Below are positions 49,314 to 57,878 of a DNA stretch of 64,000 nucleotides, one piece after another (the stretch's first letter is position 1; each line of letters begins with the position of its first letter). This DNA is from a bacterium (GTDB taxonomy: Bacteria > Joyebacterota > Joyebacteria > Joyebacterales > Joyebacteraceae): NCBI GenBank assembly GCA_025774935.1, contig JALGZK010000003.1:232784-296783 (forward strand), in the 5' to 3' direction. The notes beneath the pieces are model-generated. The model was not told where the DNA came from. It saw only the letters and a program-made list of their open reading frames with translations, and searched no databases. Both the position numbers and the translations under genes were made by a program.

Positions 49314-50933
49314 TCATCGAAGCCCCTCAGGCGTGACCGTCGCGCTCGTGAAGAGGGCATCTGCGTAGCGAGGTCCGACAGACGAGTCCTTCTGAACGAT
49401 CTCTGCCTCGACGATGAAGTCTCCTTCGTCCACCACCGGGAGGGGCATCCGGAACTCTCGTTTCCCGCCCGGCGCTACGGGTACCCAGTTGTCCTTTCCG
49501 ATCGTCATGGTCGCGATGGCCTGTCCGGTCGTTCTCTTGAGGACGATGGTCCCCTTCACATGCCCCGCCGCCCCTCCGGTGTTGCCGACCGTGAGGACCG
49601 CACCTCCGGGGTTCAGCTCGGGGTCCGACCTGATGAGCTTGAGGCTGACGATGTCCACGTTCGCCTCGCCTCGGGTGGGCGGCGCGATTACGAGCAGCGC
49701 GCCCATGTCGTACAGGGTCTCCCATCCTTCCTGGGACGGATCACCGTCCGCGCTCCCGACGAGACGCACTCCCTTGACTACTGTGGACTCGAGGGTCTCG
49801 ACCCGCTCCATCTTCACCATCGCCCTGAAGAGCGCCGTCCTCTTCGGCCCCACCTCGAGGCTGTCCGGCGAGACCTCGACGCTGAGACCAGGAACGGAAT
49901 CGCCCGACTGCCCGAAGGTCCAGGCGCCGTCGCTCTCCATTCGCACGTCCTCGACCGTCGCCTTGAGCACGATGGACGTGTCCCCGGTGTTCCGCACGCG
50001 GACCGGTACCGATCTCGCCGCCCCGGAAGGGAGAGTCAGCTCGAACATCGACTCCTCCAGCCAGAGGTCGGTGCCCAGCTCGCCCCGGAGGTCCCGGTCG
50101 CTCCCGGCGATGCGATCCCCCAGGCTCACCAGGAACTGCGCCCGGGATTCGCGTCCTCTGCCGAGATCGAGCCTCACGAGTGCCGTGTACGCCCCCGGGG
50201 GGAGCTGTCGCGCGAACGTGCAGTCCATCCGCACGAGCTGCCCGGGATAGATCGCCATGGGGTGTCCTGTAGTCCTGACGGGTATCTCCGCTCTCTCCGG
50301 AAATCCACCGGCTTCCGGGTACAGGAGCACGTCTCCCTTCACGTCGGTCACCCAGACGCCCGTGTTCCGAACGTCGATGGTCAGCGTCGGGCTCCTTGCG
50401 TTCCCGTGGAGCTCCACACCCTCTACGTCGAGCTGAAGCGATCCGCTGGAACGGACTCTGATGAGAAGCTCTACGTTGATGGCCGCAATGAGCTGGGTCA
50501 CCATCGCGGCCGCTGGTTCCTCCGGACGTAGCTTGACGAGAACGAACGCAGAGTACGAGCCGAACGCCCCCTCCGGGCACTTCACGACCAAAGGAACAGT
50601 CTGTCTCTCACCTCCGCTCATCGTGATCTCCGGGAGGGTCTCGATCCACCCCGTCGCTGACCTCACGCCAGCGCCGGAATCGGTCGGGATCTTCGCGCCG
50701 CTCGTCTTCTGGAAGAGGTCCTTGAGCTCGAGGTCGATGACGACTCTACCTTGACCAGTGGCGATGACAGCGAACTCGCCCTGCCACGTCCCCCCGGGAG
50801 CGATGTCGATCTCTATGAACGTCGGACCCACTGCGACCCCGCCCATGTCCGGCCCAGGCTCCTGGGCGCAAGCGTAAGGAGCGAGCAGGGCGATCGCCGC
50901 GATGAACCACAAGACAAGAAGTAGGGCTTTCAT
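49314..50933 (-). CDS. Periplasmic multi-Ig chaperone-like protein
   Basis: 539 residues from the ATG at 50933. Signal peptide LLLVLWFIAAIALLAPYACA. The N-terminal domain runs VAVGPTFIEIDIAPGGTWQ ... VVIDLELKDLFQ ... LPEITMSGGERQTVPLVVKC ... GSYSAFVLVKLRP. This is the pattern of fimbrial-chaperone-like or DUF916-like domains that bind surface beta-sandwich proteins. Further Ig-like domains follow (MFELTLPSGAARSVPVRV; ANVDIVSLKLIRSDPELNPG), giving three or four beta-sandwiches. No transmembrane tail is seen. It lies between the hairpin after the Cys-rich subunit gene and the secretin, 16 bases apart, so a role in guiding subunits to the secretin is plausible. Family assignment is tentative. 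Confidence 0.6.
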   Translation of the reverse strand: MKALLLVLWFIAAIALLAPYACAQEPGPDMGGVAVGPTFIEIDIAPGGTWQGEFAVIATGQGRVVIDLELKDLFQKTSGAKIPTDSGAGVRSATGWIETLPEITMSGGERQTVPLVVKCPEGAFGSYSAFVLVKLRPEEPAAAMVTQLIAAINVELLIRVRSSGSLQLDVEGVELHGNARSPTLTIDVRNTGVWVTDVKGDVLLYPEAGGFPERAEIPVRTTGHPMAIYPGQLVRMDCTFARQLPPGAYTALVRLDLGRGRESRAQFLVSLGDRIAGSDRDLRGELGTDLWLEESMFELTLPSGAARSVPVRVRNTGDTSIVLKATVEDVRMESDGAWTFGQSGDSVPGLSVEVSPDSLEVGPKRTALFRAMVKMERVETLESTVVKGVRLVGSADGDPSQEGWETLYDMGALLVIAPPTRGEANVDIVSLKLIRSDPELNPGGAVLTVGNTGGAAGHVKGTIVLKRTTGQAIATMTIGKDNWVPVAPGGKREFRMPLPVVDEGDFIVEAEIVQKDSSVGPRYADALFTSATVTPEGLR

Positions 50934-50968
50934 GATGTTCTCCCCGGCAGTCTGCACAGCAACTCGGC

Positions 50969-51000
50969 GGCACTGGAGGCTCCGAAGAGCCTCCAGTGCC
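50969..51000 (-). promoter_or_regulatory. Very stable UUCG hairpin after the subunit gene
   Basis: A perfect 14-bp stem (GGCACTGGAGGCTC / GAGCCTCCAGTGCC) closes a CUUCGG tetraloop on the minus strand, 14 bases past the stop of the 51014 gene. There is no T-run. Position and strength suit a 3' stabiliser or partial terminator that makes the upstream subunit more abundant than the downstream assembly genes, as in pilus operons. Confidence 0.65.
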
Positions 51001-51013
51001 AGTCCGTGCTACA

Positions 51014-51745
51014 TCACGGTGACGTGAAGTCGACGTCGAGCCACGTGGTGTAGAGGTCCCCGCCGTCCATCATGCCATTACGATGGATACGACAGAGGAA
51101 CTTGATGGTCCCAAAGACCTGCGGTGCCATGGACCCAGTCGTGTAGACCTGGCTCGCCGGCGCGCAGGGGAACATATGCTGGTTGGGGAAGTCCCCCGCG
51201 CCGCAGATCGTCATCAGGCCACCGCCCGCCGGCCCGCTCAGATAGCAGCCGGGGTTCCCGCAGAACGGGACCGTGTGGCCCGCGACCGGAACGCCGCCAA
51301 TCGTGAACGGACACATCGCGATGGTGAACCACGTCGGGATCGTGCCGAAGGGCGAGTTGAGCGTCCCCGTCAGATCTCCGTTCGTGTGCACGTTCATCGT
51401 CAACGCGTTGTTCGACTGGACGTAGATCACCGCTCCGTCGTCGGACTCGTAGTACATCCCCGTGGGAGCGTACCAGTGGTCACCTGCCCACGGGTACATC
51501 GGGTGCTGGTTGTCAGTGTCCGGGCACTTCGTGTACGCGCCAGTCGGCGACGTGTTGTACCAATCGAACGGCGACTGGTCGGTGAAGTGGATCTCGGCGT
51601 CCTGACGCAGAACCTGGATCCAGCAGTCGATCTGGAGTTCGATCGTGATGTCGCCCTCCGGATCTCCGTCCCACGTGGTGTTGTAGGCCATGGCCGGCAG
51701 TGCGAGCGCGGCCATCGTCATGATTGCCACGAATACCCGCAACAT
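51014..51745 (-). CDS. Small Cys-rich secreted protein, putative major surface subunit
   Basis: 243 residues with a signal peptide (VFVAIMTMAALALPAMA) and start YNTTWDGDPEGDI. The mature protein has eight Cys (CWIQ, KCPD, MCPF, FCGNPGCYL, ICGAG, FPCAP, FLCRIH), many Thr/Gly/Asn and few charges, as in extracellular beta-structured subunits. The segment VIYVQSNNALTMNVHTNGDL matches the 'SN ... L.V' signature of the proteins at 46930 and 52045. It has the best ribosome-binding site in the cluster (AGGAGG ten bases before the ATG) and is followed by a strong hairpin, both typical of a highly made subunit. No family recognised; a spore-coat-U/Csu-like fold is a guess. Confidence 0.65.
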   Translation of the reverse strand: MLRVFVAIMTMAALALPAMAYNTTWDGDPEGDITIELQIDCWIQVLRQDAEIHFTDQSPFDWYNTSPTGAYTKCPDTDNQHPMYPWAGDHWYAPTGMYYESDDGAVIYVQSNNALTMNVHTNGDLTGTLNSPFGTIPTWFTIAMCPFTIGGVPVAGHTVPFCGNPGCYLSGPAGGGLMTICGAGDFPNQHMFPCAPASQVYTTGSMAPQVFGTIKFLCRIHRNGMMDGGDLYTTWLDVDFTSP

Positions 51746-51856
51746 GATAAGGTTTCCTCCTACTCTCGCTGACCGTGGGTGGTCGGTCCGCCGCAGTGCC
51801 CAAACAGGGAGAGGGAGTGTCGTCTCATGCGTCCTCCCCTCGCCGGGGTTGGCGGA

Positions 51857-51937
51857 TCACCGCGGCTCCCTTGCCCGGCCTTCGTTCCTCGGGGAGCCGC
51901 TCACTTCAGCGCGGCATAGGGCCGCGGATTCCCCCAT
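51857..51937 (-). CDS. Putative 26-residue leader ORF upstream of the surface subunit
   Basis: An ATG at 51937 has GGAAGGAGGTG four bases upstream, close to the perfect anti-SD complement. The ORF (MGESAALCRAEVSGSPR..., ends EPR) runs 26 codons to a TGA at 51859-51857. Its RNA can fold into a CGCGGC/GCCGCG hairpin (51910-51926) and a 9-bp GCGGCTCCC/GGGAGCCGC stem (51862-51900). It sits 112 bases before the subunit ATG in a 299-base gap that holds no other gene. It may regulate translation, or be a chance ORF. Confidence 0.35.
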   Translation of the reverse strand: MGESAALCRAEVSGSPRNEGRAREPR

Positions 51938-52044
51938 GGCACCTCCTTCCTGAAGCACCGATCCCGGGCCAGCGGCGATTCGCATCCCCCTCGCTCGCCG
52001 GTCTCCATGATCCCAGGATCAACCTACTGAGTTTCATCGCCGGG

Positions 52045-53076
52045 CTAGCCCGGCGACCCGACCAACAGAACCTGACTGGCGTACGCACCGGGACGGTCTC
52101 CCAGTGTCACGTCGAGCTCCAGTCGGAAGCGCGCCATGAACACGCCGCGCTCCCCGTACCCCGACATGAGGACGTCGCTCTCACCTACCGCCATCCAGTC
52201 ACCGGGTTCTCCGTCCGCGCCGAGCCTCGTCCACTCCACCCTCTCCAGGGGAATCTCGCCGTTCTCGGATACGAAGGGCGTTCCGGATAGCCTGAGCGCC
52301 CACTGCATCTCGTTGCTGGCAAGGAGCACCTCCACGTCGGGCTCGAGGACGTACCGCCCCGGGCCCGGCCCCCCCTGGATCGCGAACTCGGACTGCGACG
52401 CCACCACGAGGCTGAAGCTCCCGACTGACATCTCCACGGGAATGGACACCCCGCCACCACTCCCCGCGACGATCTCCTCAGGTGACGTGGTCCCGAGCCC
52501 TTCGTCCGTGCCGGGAGCGACGAGCCGTGCCGGAGGCGCGAACTCCGAGGACGGTTCCGACGTCCCGGGCGGCCTGACGGGCACGAGCCGAAGAACTCCC
52601 TCTCGGGGTCCCGGCGCGTCCTCCCAGGACGGCCTCACCTGAAGGAGCACCGTGAGTCCCTCTGCGGGCTGGGGCCCTGTGCCCCGCGCGATGATCGGCC
52701 TGTCCACCGCAGGAACGAACTGCCCGCCCGTCTCAGGTGAACTCACGAGCACCGCGTGAGGATCGAGGACGCCCCCCTCTCCTTCCATCCCACCGACCTC
52801 GATGGCGACGGCCCACTCCGGCAGGGGCGATGCTACGGCGAAGGTGAGGAGCCCCTGGGAAGCCGGCACCATCGGGATTCCTTCCTCTGGAGAGAGAGGC
52901 ACCACCTCATCGAGGATCAGCTGATCTGCATCAGGGGTAATCTGCATGGTGATCGTCAGAGGCGTGCCCAGACTTCCGGAGTCCGTCTCGACCTGCACGC
53001 GCCCGGAAGCCATCGTCGTCGGCTGGAGCATCAGCACCAGAGGAACAAGCCCGCACACAACCAGTCGCCAACACAT
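52045..53076 (-). CDS. Large secreted subunit/adhesin-like protein of the secretin cluster
   Basis: 343 residues from the ATG at 53076 (AAGG nine bases upstream); another ATG lies two codons earlier, and the frame is open to a GTG at 53226. Signal peptide MCWRLVVCGLVPLVLML with cleavage near MAS. The N-terminal ~180 residues look beta-rich with a Pro-rich linker (VRPPGTSEPSSEFAPP). The C-terminal ~125 residues form a separate domain, VEMSVGSFSLVVASQSEFAI ... VEVLLASNEMQWALRLSG ... PLERVEWTRLG ... YASQVLLVGSPG. The ASNEMQWALRL part matches the signature in the two other subunit-like proteins. First gene behind the strong promoter at 53385-53413. No known family; possibly tip adhesin. Confidence 0.6.
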   Translation of the reverse strand: MCWRLVVCGLVPLVLMLQPTTMASGRVQVETDSGSLGTPLTITMQITPDADQLILDEVVPLSPEEGIPMVPASQGLLTFAVASPLPEWAVAIEVGGMEGEGGVLDPHAVLVSSPETGGQFVPAVDRPIIARGTGPQPAEGLTVLLQVRPSWEDAPGPREGVLRLVPVRPPGTSEPSSEFAPPARLVAPGTDEGLGTTSPEEIVAGSGGGVSIPVEMSVGSFSLVVASQSEFAIQGGPGPGRYVLEPDVEVLLASNEMQWALRLSGTPFVSENGEIPLERVEWTRLGADGEPGDWMAVGESDVLMSGYGERGVFMARFRLELDVTLGDRPGAYASQVLLVGSPG

Positions 53077-53384
53077 TGTCATCCGCCTTCTCGCTAGTGA
53101 CGCGTTTCGTGCTTGCTGCCCTCCACTCCGCACGCCGGTCCCTCCCTTCTCAGTGGATTCCCCGCCGCGCGGCGAACTCGCACGCGGTGGCGATCTCCCG
53201 CTCTTGTGAAAGCTCTCGGGGTTCACGACATCCCGCTCCTTCCGCGCCTCTCATGACACGCGCGCACGGAGTTATGCAGCGGACGATTCCGCCATTCGAC
53301 CAAGGTGCATTCCATCGTGCTTGTCCATCCGCGATGTGAGATGCCCCGGGTCACGCTACCATGACGATGTTGAAAGGATGTGTC
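53077..53384 (-). other. ~300-base mRNA leader of the secretin cluster
   Basis: From the predicted start near 53378 to the ATG at 53076 the leader is unusually long. It holds a good AAGGAGCGGG followed by a start-stop triplet pair (ATG TCG TGA, about 53234-53226); the GTG overlapping that stop opens an arginine-rich extension of the downstream gene that is unlikely to be used. No known riboswitch was recognised. Confidence 0.4.
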
Positions 53385-53413
53385 ATTATATAACGAGCGC
53401 AGGATGCCGTCAA
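53385..53413 (-). promoter_or_regulatory. Strong sigma70-type promoter of the secretin/subunit cluster
   Basis: On the minus strand TTGACG (53413-53408) and a perfect TATAAT (53390-53385) are 17 bases apart, preceded by an A/T-rich UP-like stretch (GCAAAATATTC). It is the best promoter in the window and lies in its most A/T-rich patch. Confidence 0.8.
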
Positions 53414-53594
53414 GAATATTTTGCTAACCGGATAGAGCCAGAAATGACGGTCTGTTCACTGAGTAAACGCTCATGATCCCACATATTGACCGTGCGCTCA
53501 CCCACATTCCCAATGTTCTGCCGCTTGAACGCTTCCCCCTTGCGCTCTTGGCCCCTTAACCGCCCGTTTCGCCTGCTCGTGTCGCCTGAAACGC

Positions 53595-53628
53595 AAAGCG
53601 GGAACAGCCTTCGGGCTGTTCCCGCTTT
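53595..53628. terminator. Terminator after ppdK (15-bp stem, tetraloop)
   Basis: AAAGCGGGAACAGCC pairs perfectly with GGCTGTTCCCGCTTT around TTCG (CGAA on the minus strand). It starts 42 bases past the ppdK stop and the flanking A/T bases make it work in both directions. It separates ppdK from the next promoter. Between it and 53413 (about 180 bases) nothing else is seen. Confidence 0.85.
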
Positions 53629-53669
53629 CCTTTCAGCTCCGCCGCCGTGGCGAATCTGTCACTCGGTGT

Positions 53670-56351
53670 CTAGTGGAATCCCCTCATCCGTGCCTTCAGA
53701 ACCGCGTGGGACGCAGCGAGGCGGGCTACTGGCACCCGGAACGGCGAGCAGCTGACGTACGCGAGGCCGGCATGGTGGCAGAAGTTGATCGAGTCCGGGT
53801 CGCCCCCGTGCTCTCCGCAGATGCCGATGTGGAGATCCGGGTTGGCCTGGCTGCCCTTCTCGGCCGCCATCTTGACGAGCTGGCCGACGCCCCGCTGGTC
53901 GAGCGACTGGAAGGGGTCTCTCCGGAGGATGCCCTGCTTCACGTACTCCTTGATGAACGGACCCGCGTCGTCCCGGCTGTAGCCGTACGCCATCTGGGTC
54001 AGGTCGTTCGTTCCGAACGAGAAGAAGTCCGCGTGCACCGCGACCTCATCCGCCGTGAGCGCCGCGCGCGGAATCTCGATCATGGTGCCGATTCGGATGT
54101 CGACGCTCGCCTTCTCACGCGCGATAACCTCGCGTGCCACGCGGTCGACCAGCTCCCGGAGGATCGAGAGCTCCTTCGCCTCGCCGACGAGCGGGATCAT
54201 CACCTCGGGCTTGACGTTCACGCCTCGCTTCGACAGCGCGCAAGCCGCCTCGTAGATCGCCCTCGCCTGCATCTCGTAGACCTCCGGGTACGTGATCCCG
54301 AGCCTGCACCCGCGGTGTCCGAGCATCGGGTTCGACTCGCGCAGCTCCTCCGCGCGGGCCTTCATCATCTCGGCGTCCTTGCCGAGGTCCGCCGCGAGCT
54401 GACCGATCTCCTCGTCCGGCGGGATGAACTCGTGGAGTGGAGGATCGAGGAGCCTGATCGTGACCGGGAGACCCTCCATGGCTTCCAGGATCCCCTCGAA
54501 GTCTTCCCGCTGGAACGGGAGGAGATTGCCGAGCGCCTCGCGCCGTTCCCCCTCGTCGCTCGCCATGATCATGGCTCGGATGTGTTTGATCCGCTCCTCG
54601 CCGAAGAACATGTGCTCCGTCCTGCAGAGACCGATTCCCTCGGCGCCGAAGCTCCGGGCCCGCGCCGCGTCCTGAGGATTGTCGGCATTCGTGCGGACGC
54701 CGAGCTGCCTGAACTCGTCCGCCCACTCGAGGAGCGTCGCGAAGTTGCCGGAGAGTTCCGGATCCACGGTCGCCACCTGGCCGAGAATGACCTCGCCGGT
54801 CGCGCCGTTCAGAGTGACCCAGTCACCTTCCTTGACGACCGTCCCGTCGACGGTGAAAGTCCTGGCGGCGTAGTCGATCTTGATGTCGCCCGCGCCCGCG
54901 ATGCAGCACTTCCCCATCCCGCGCGCGACGACCGCGGCGTGAGACGTCATGCCGCCCCTCGCAGTCAGTACGCCCTGCGCTACGTTCATTCCGTCGATGT
55001 CCTCCGGCGAGGTCTCCTCGCGCACGAGGACCGTCTTGCTCTTCTCCGGATCGCCACTCTCCGCCCAGCCCATGGCGTCCTCGGCCGTGAACACGACTCG
55101 CCCTACGCCCGCACCTGGAGAAGCGGGGAGTCCTTTCGTCAGGACGTCGTAGTCCGCCGCGGGGTCGAGGCGCTTGTGGAGAAGCTGCTCGATCTGATCG
55201 GGCTCGACCCTGAGGACTGCGGTCTTCCGGTCGATCAGGCCCTCGGCCTCCATCTCGACGGCGATCCTGACGGCAGCCTCGGCCGTGCGCTTGCCCGTCC
55301 GGGTCTGGAGCATCCAGAGCTTGCCGTCCTGGATCGTGAACTCGATGTCCTGGGTGTCGGTGTAGTGGCGCTCGAGCTTCTGTCGAATTGTCTCGAGCTC
55401 CCGGTAGATCGGCGGCATCGTCTCTTCGAGCGACTCCTCCGCTCCCTTCTTCTTCTGCGCGAGGTTGATCGGACGCGGAGTTCTCACGCCGGCCACGACG
55501 TCCTCGCCCTGCGCGTTCGGAAGGTACTCGCCGTAGAAGACTCGCTCGCCCGTCGCGGGGTCCCTCGTGAATGCGACCCCGGTCGCGCTGTCGGTGCCCA
55601 TGTTCCCGAAGACCATCGCCTGCACGTTGACCGCGGTGCCCCAATCGTCGGGTATCTCGTTCAGTCTCCGGTACGAGATCGCGCGCGGGATGTTCCACGA
55701 ATCGAAGACCGCCCGGATCGCACCCCAGAGCTGCTCCATGGGGTCGTCGGGGAAGTCCCTGCCGGAGAGCTCCTTCACCTTCGTCTTGTAGTCGGCCGTG
55801 ATGCTCTTGAGGTCATCCGCGTCGAGGTCGAGGTCGTGCCAGGCGCCCTTCTCCTTCTTCCGGGCATCGAGGATCGCGTGGAACGCCTCGATGTCGAGCC
55901 CCATCACGACGTCGGCGTACATCTGGATGAGACGCCTGTAGCTGTCGTAGACGAAGCGCTCGTCGCTCGTCTTCTTGATGAGACCCGCGGCCGTCTTCTC
56001 GTTGAGCCCGATGTTCAGTACGGTGTCCATCATGCCGGGCATTGATACCCGCGCACCGGAGCGAACGGAGAAGAGGAGCGGATTCTCTGGGTCGCCGAAT
56101 CCCGTGCCCATGGCCGCTTCGACCTTCCTGATGGCCGCCGTAACCTCGTCCTCGAGCCCATCCGGAAACACCCCGTCACGCTCCATGAAGTACGTGCAGA
56201 CCTTCGTCGAGATCGAGAATCCCGCCGGAACCGGGATCCCGAGGTTCGTCATCTCGGCGAGATTGGCGCCCTTGCCGCCGAGGATGTTCTTCATCTCCCC
56301 GCGACCGTCGGCTTTCCCCTCTCCGAAGAAGTAGACGCGCCTGTTAGGCAT
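53670..56351 (-). CDS. ppdK: Pyruvate, phosphate dikinase
   Basis: 893 residues, full length for the family. The N-terminal ATP-grasp domain starts VYFFGEGKADGRGEMKNILG with GGKGANLAEM. The swivelling phosphohistidine domain has GGMTSHAAVVARGMGKCC (catalytic His471). The C-terminal PEP/pyruvate barrel has GLCRTEHMFF, GHRGCRLGITYPE, FGTNDLTQM and ICGEHGGDP. It interconverts pyruvate, ATP and phosphate with phosphoenolpyruvate, AMP and pyrophosphate in the cytoplasm, serving gluconeogenesis or PPi-linked glycolysis. It is a single-gene unit: own promoter at 56446-56474, AAAGGAG six bases before the ATG, and a strong terminator after the stop. Confidence 0.97.
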   Translation of the reverse strand: MPNRRVYFFGEGKADGRGEMKNILGGKGANLAEMTNLGIPVPAGFSISTKVCTYFMERDGVFPDGLEDEVTAAIRKVEAAMGTGFGDPENPLLFSVRSGARVSMPGMMDTVLNIGLNEKTAAGLIKKTSDERFVYDSYRRLIQMYADVVMGLDIEAFHAILDARKKEKGAWHDLDLDADDLKSITADYKTKVKELSGRDFPDDPMEQLWGAIRAVFDSWNIPRAISYRRLNEIPDDWGTAVNVQAMVFGNMGTDSATGVAFTRDPATGERVFYGEYLPNAQGEDVVAGVRTPRPINLAQKKKGAEESLEETMPPIYRELETIRQKLERHYTDTQDIEFTIQDGKLWMLQTRTGKRTAEAAVRIAVEMEAEGLIDRKTAVLRVEPDQIEQLLHKRLDPAADYDVLTKGLPASPGAGVGRVVFTAEDAMGWAESGDPEKSKTVLVREETSPEDIDGMNVAQGVLTARGGMTSHAAVVARGMGKCCIAGAGDIKIDYAARTFTVDGTVVKEGDWVTLNGATGEVILGQVATVDPELSGNFATLLEWADEFRQLGVRTNADNPQDAARARSFGAEGIGLCRTEHMFFGEERIKHIRAMIMASDEGERREALGNLLPFQREDFEGILEAMEGLPVTIRLLDPPLHEFIPPDEEIGQLAADLGKDAEMMKARAEELRESNPMLGHRGCRLGITYPEVYEMQARAIYEAACALSKRGVNVKPEVMIPLVGEAKELSILRELVDRVAREVIAREKASVDIRIGTMIEIPRAALTADEVAVHADFFSFGTNDLTQMAYGYSRDDAGPFIKEYVKQGILRRDPFQSLDQRGVGQLVKMAAEKGSQANPDLHIGICGEHGGDPDSINFCHHAGLAYVSCSPFRVPVARLAASHAVLKARMRGFH

Positions 56352-56445
56352 CCGAAACTCCTTTCAACTGTGCTTCTGCTCTGTGTTCCCCGTGTGGTCC
56401 GCCTCCGAGGCGGCTCTCGGGAATCAATCCCATCCAGAATCAGAG

Positions 56446-56474
56446 AGTATACCACCCCTCAGCGAGTCAGGCAA
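56446..56474 (-). promoter_or_regulatory. Sigma70-type promoter of ppdK
   Basis: On the minus strand TTGCCT (56474-56469) and TATACT (56451-56446) are 17 bases apart, giving a leader of about 90 bases. Confidence 0.65.
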
Positions 56475-56576
56475 ACGTGATTGCCCGTGACGGCTCGTTC
56501 GAATGAGGTTACGGGGAAACGGTGGGGCGTTCGGAGGGTCGGTCGTGGGTGGGCGGCACTCAGAAAGCAGGCGACG

Positions 56577-57878
56577 CTACCGGGTTGGCACCGTCTCCTT
56601 CTCACTCTCGCGTTCCGGAGCGGCCTCGGGCGCGGGAGCGTCCTGCCCCGGACCGTCGGAGGCCGCCTCGACTGCGGTCTCGTCCGCGGAGTCCCTTGCG
56701 ATCCGGCGGTACTCGACCTCCCGGCGGAGCTGCGCGGTGATGATCTGACGAAGGGTCGGCTCCTCGTCCTCGCCGTCGTCCGCGTCACGTGCCCCCAGGA
56801 GGTAGGCGAACTCCTGCCCGGGTGGACGCTCTGTCGTGACGGCGTTCTTGCGCTGCTGCTCGAAGATGACCCGCGCGACGAGGGCCGCCACGGCGTAGCT
56901 CCCGAGGATGTAGACGAGTCCGTGGGGAGCGACGAGCCCGAGCATCTGGCCTCCGAAGAAGACGGTGACTCCCCAGAGGACGAGAACGGTCATCTTCGGA
57001 TGGAGCCCGAACCGGATGAGGCGGTGGTGCACGTGCGACCTGTCGGCCGTCATCATGCCGCGCCGGGCCCGGGCGCGCCGCAGCATCGTCGTGACGACGT
57101 CGAAGGCCGGAACGACCATACAGGCGGCGACGACGAGGAGCGCGGTGCTGGCGGCGTCGTGGCGGGCCCCGATGATCGCGCCGCCACCCAGGAAGAACCC
57201 GAGGACCATGCTCCCGCCGTCCCCCAGGTAGATGTTGCCCTTCCGGAAGTTGTGGAGGAGGAACCCGAGCGAGCTGCCGAGGAGCCCGGCTGCCACTATA
57301 TAGAGGAGGGGCTGCCCGGAGAGGACGCCCGCTGCGAAGAGGCCGATCGCGGCGATCGCGGAGATTCCGCCGGCCAGTCCGTCCAGGCCGTCGATCAGGT
57401 TCACGGCGTTCATGAACCCCACCAGCCAGAACGCGGTGATCGGGTATCGGATCCAGCCGAGCCAGACCGACGGGCTGTCGATGAACCGAAAGCGCTCGAT
57501 GCCCACCCCGCCCGCCGTCACTCCGACCGCGACGACCGTTTGTGCTATGAGCTTCACCCACGGCCTCAGGTTGACCCGGTCGTCGATCATGCCGAGCACG
57601 AGGACCGCCGATCCTCCCGCCAGGAGAACGACGAGCTCCCTCGCCACCTCCGGCGACACGCCGGGGCACAGCCGCTGGGTCAGGAGCAAGGAGACGGCGA
57701 CCGTCCCGAAGATCACGAGACCGCCGGTCGTCGGGACCGGCCGCGCCCGCGTCCGCCGCGAGCTGGGATGATCGGCGAGGCGGAGCTTGAGACCGAGCCA
57801 CGCCGCTGGCCGCACCAGGAGCCACGAGGCGCCGAGCGCGAAGACGAAGATCAGGAGCGAGCACGCGAACGGATTCAG
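56577..57878 (-). CDS. WecA/TagO/MraY-type undecaprenyl-phosphate sugar-1-phosphate transferase
   Basis: About 433 residues if begun at the CTG at 57878. A GTG at 57815 is the next start but would lose most of the first transmembrane helix (FACSLLIFVFALGASWLLV). An ATG at 57882 is out of frame, so a non-standard start or a sequence error is likely. Family motifs are intact: VPTTGGLVIF, MIDDRVNLRPW, NLIDGLDGLAGG, YLGDGGSMVLG and the HxxHR loop SHVHHRLIRFG. About eleven helices and a charged cytoplasmic tail of about 90 residues (GEDEEPTLRQ..., AAPERESEKE) that is longer than usual. It loads the first sugar phosphate, typically GlcNAc-1-P, on the lipid carrier and so starts the polysaccharide region. 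Confidence 0.88.
   Translation of the reverse strand: MNPFACSLLIFVFALGASWLLVRPAAWLGLKLRLADHPSSRRTRARPVPTTGGLVIFGTVAVSLLLTQRLCPGVSPEVARELVVLLAGGSAVLVLGMIDDRVNLRPWVKLIAQTVVAVGVTAGGVGIERFRFIDSPSVWLGWIRYPITAFWLVGFMNAVNLIDGLDGLAGGISAIAAIGLFAAGVLSGQPLLYIVAAGLLGSSLGFLLHNFRKGNIYLGDGGSMVLGFFLGGGAIIGARHDAASTALLVVAACMVVPAFDVVTTMLRRARARRGMMTADRSHVHHRLIRFGLHPKMTVLVLWGVTVFFGGQMLGLVAPHGLVYILGSYAVAALVARVIFEQQRKNAVTTERPPGQEFAYLLGARDADDGEDEEPTLRQIITAQLRREVEYRRIARDSADETAVEAASDGPGQDAPAPEAAPERESEKETVPTR

Noticed and set aside
53673..56045. Plus-strand ORF of 790 codons
   Set aside because: Exact antisense of ppdK, which is unambiguous.
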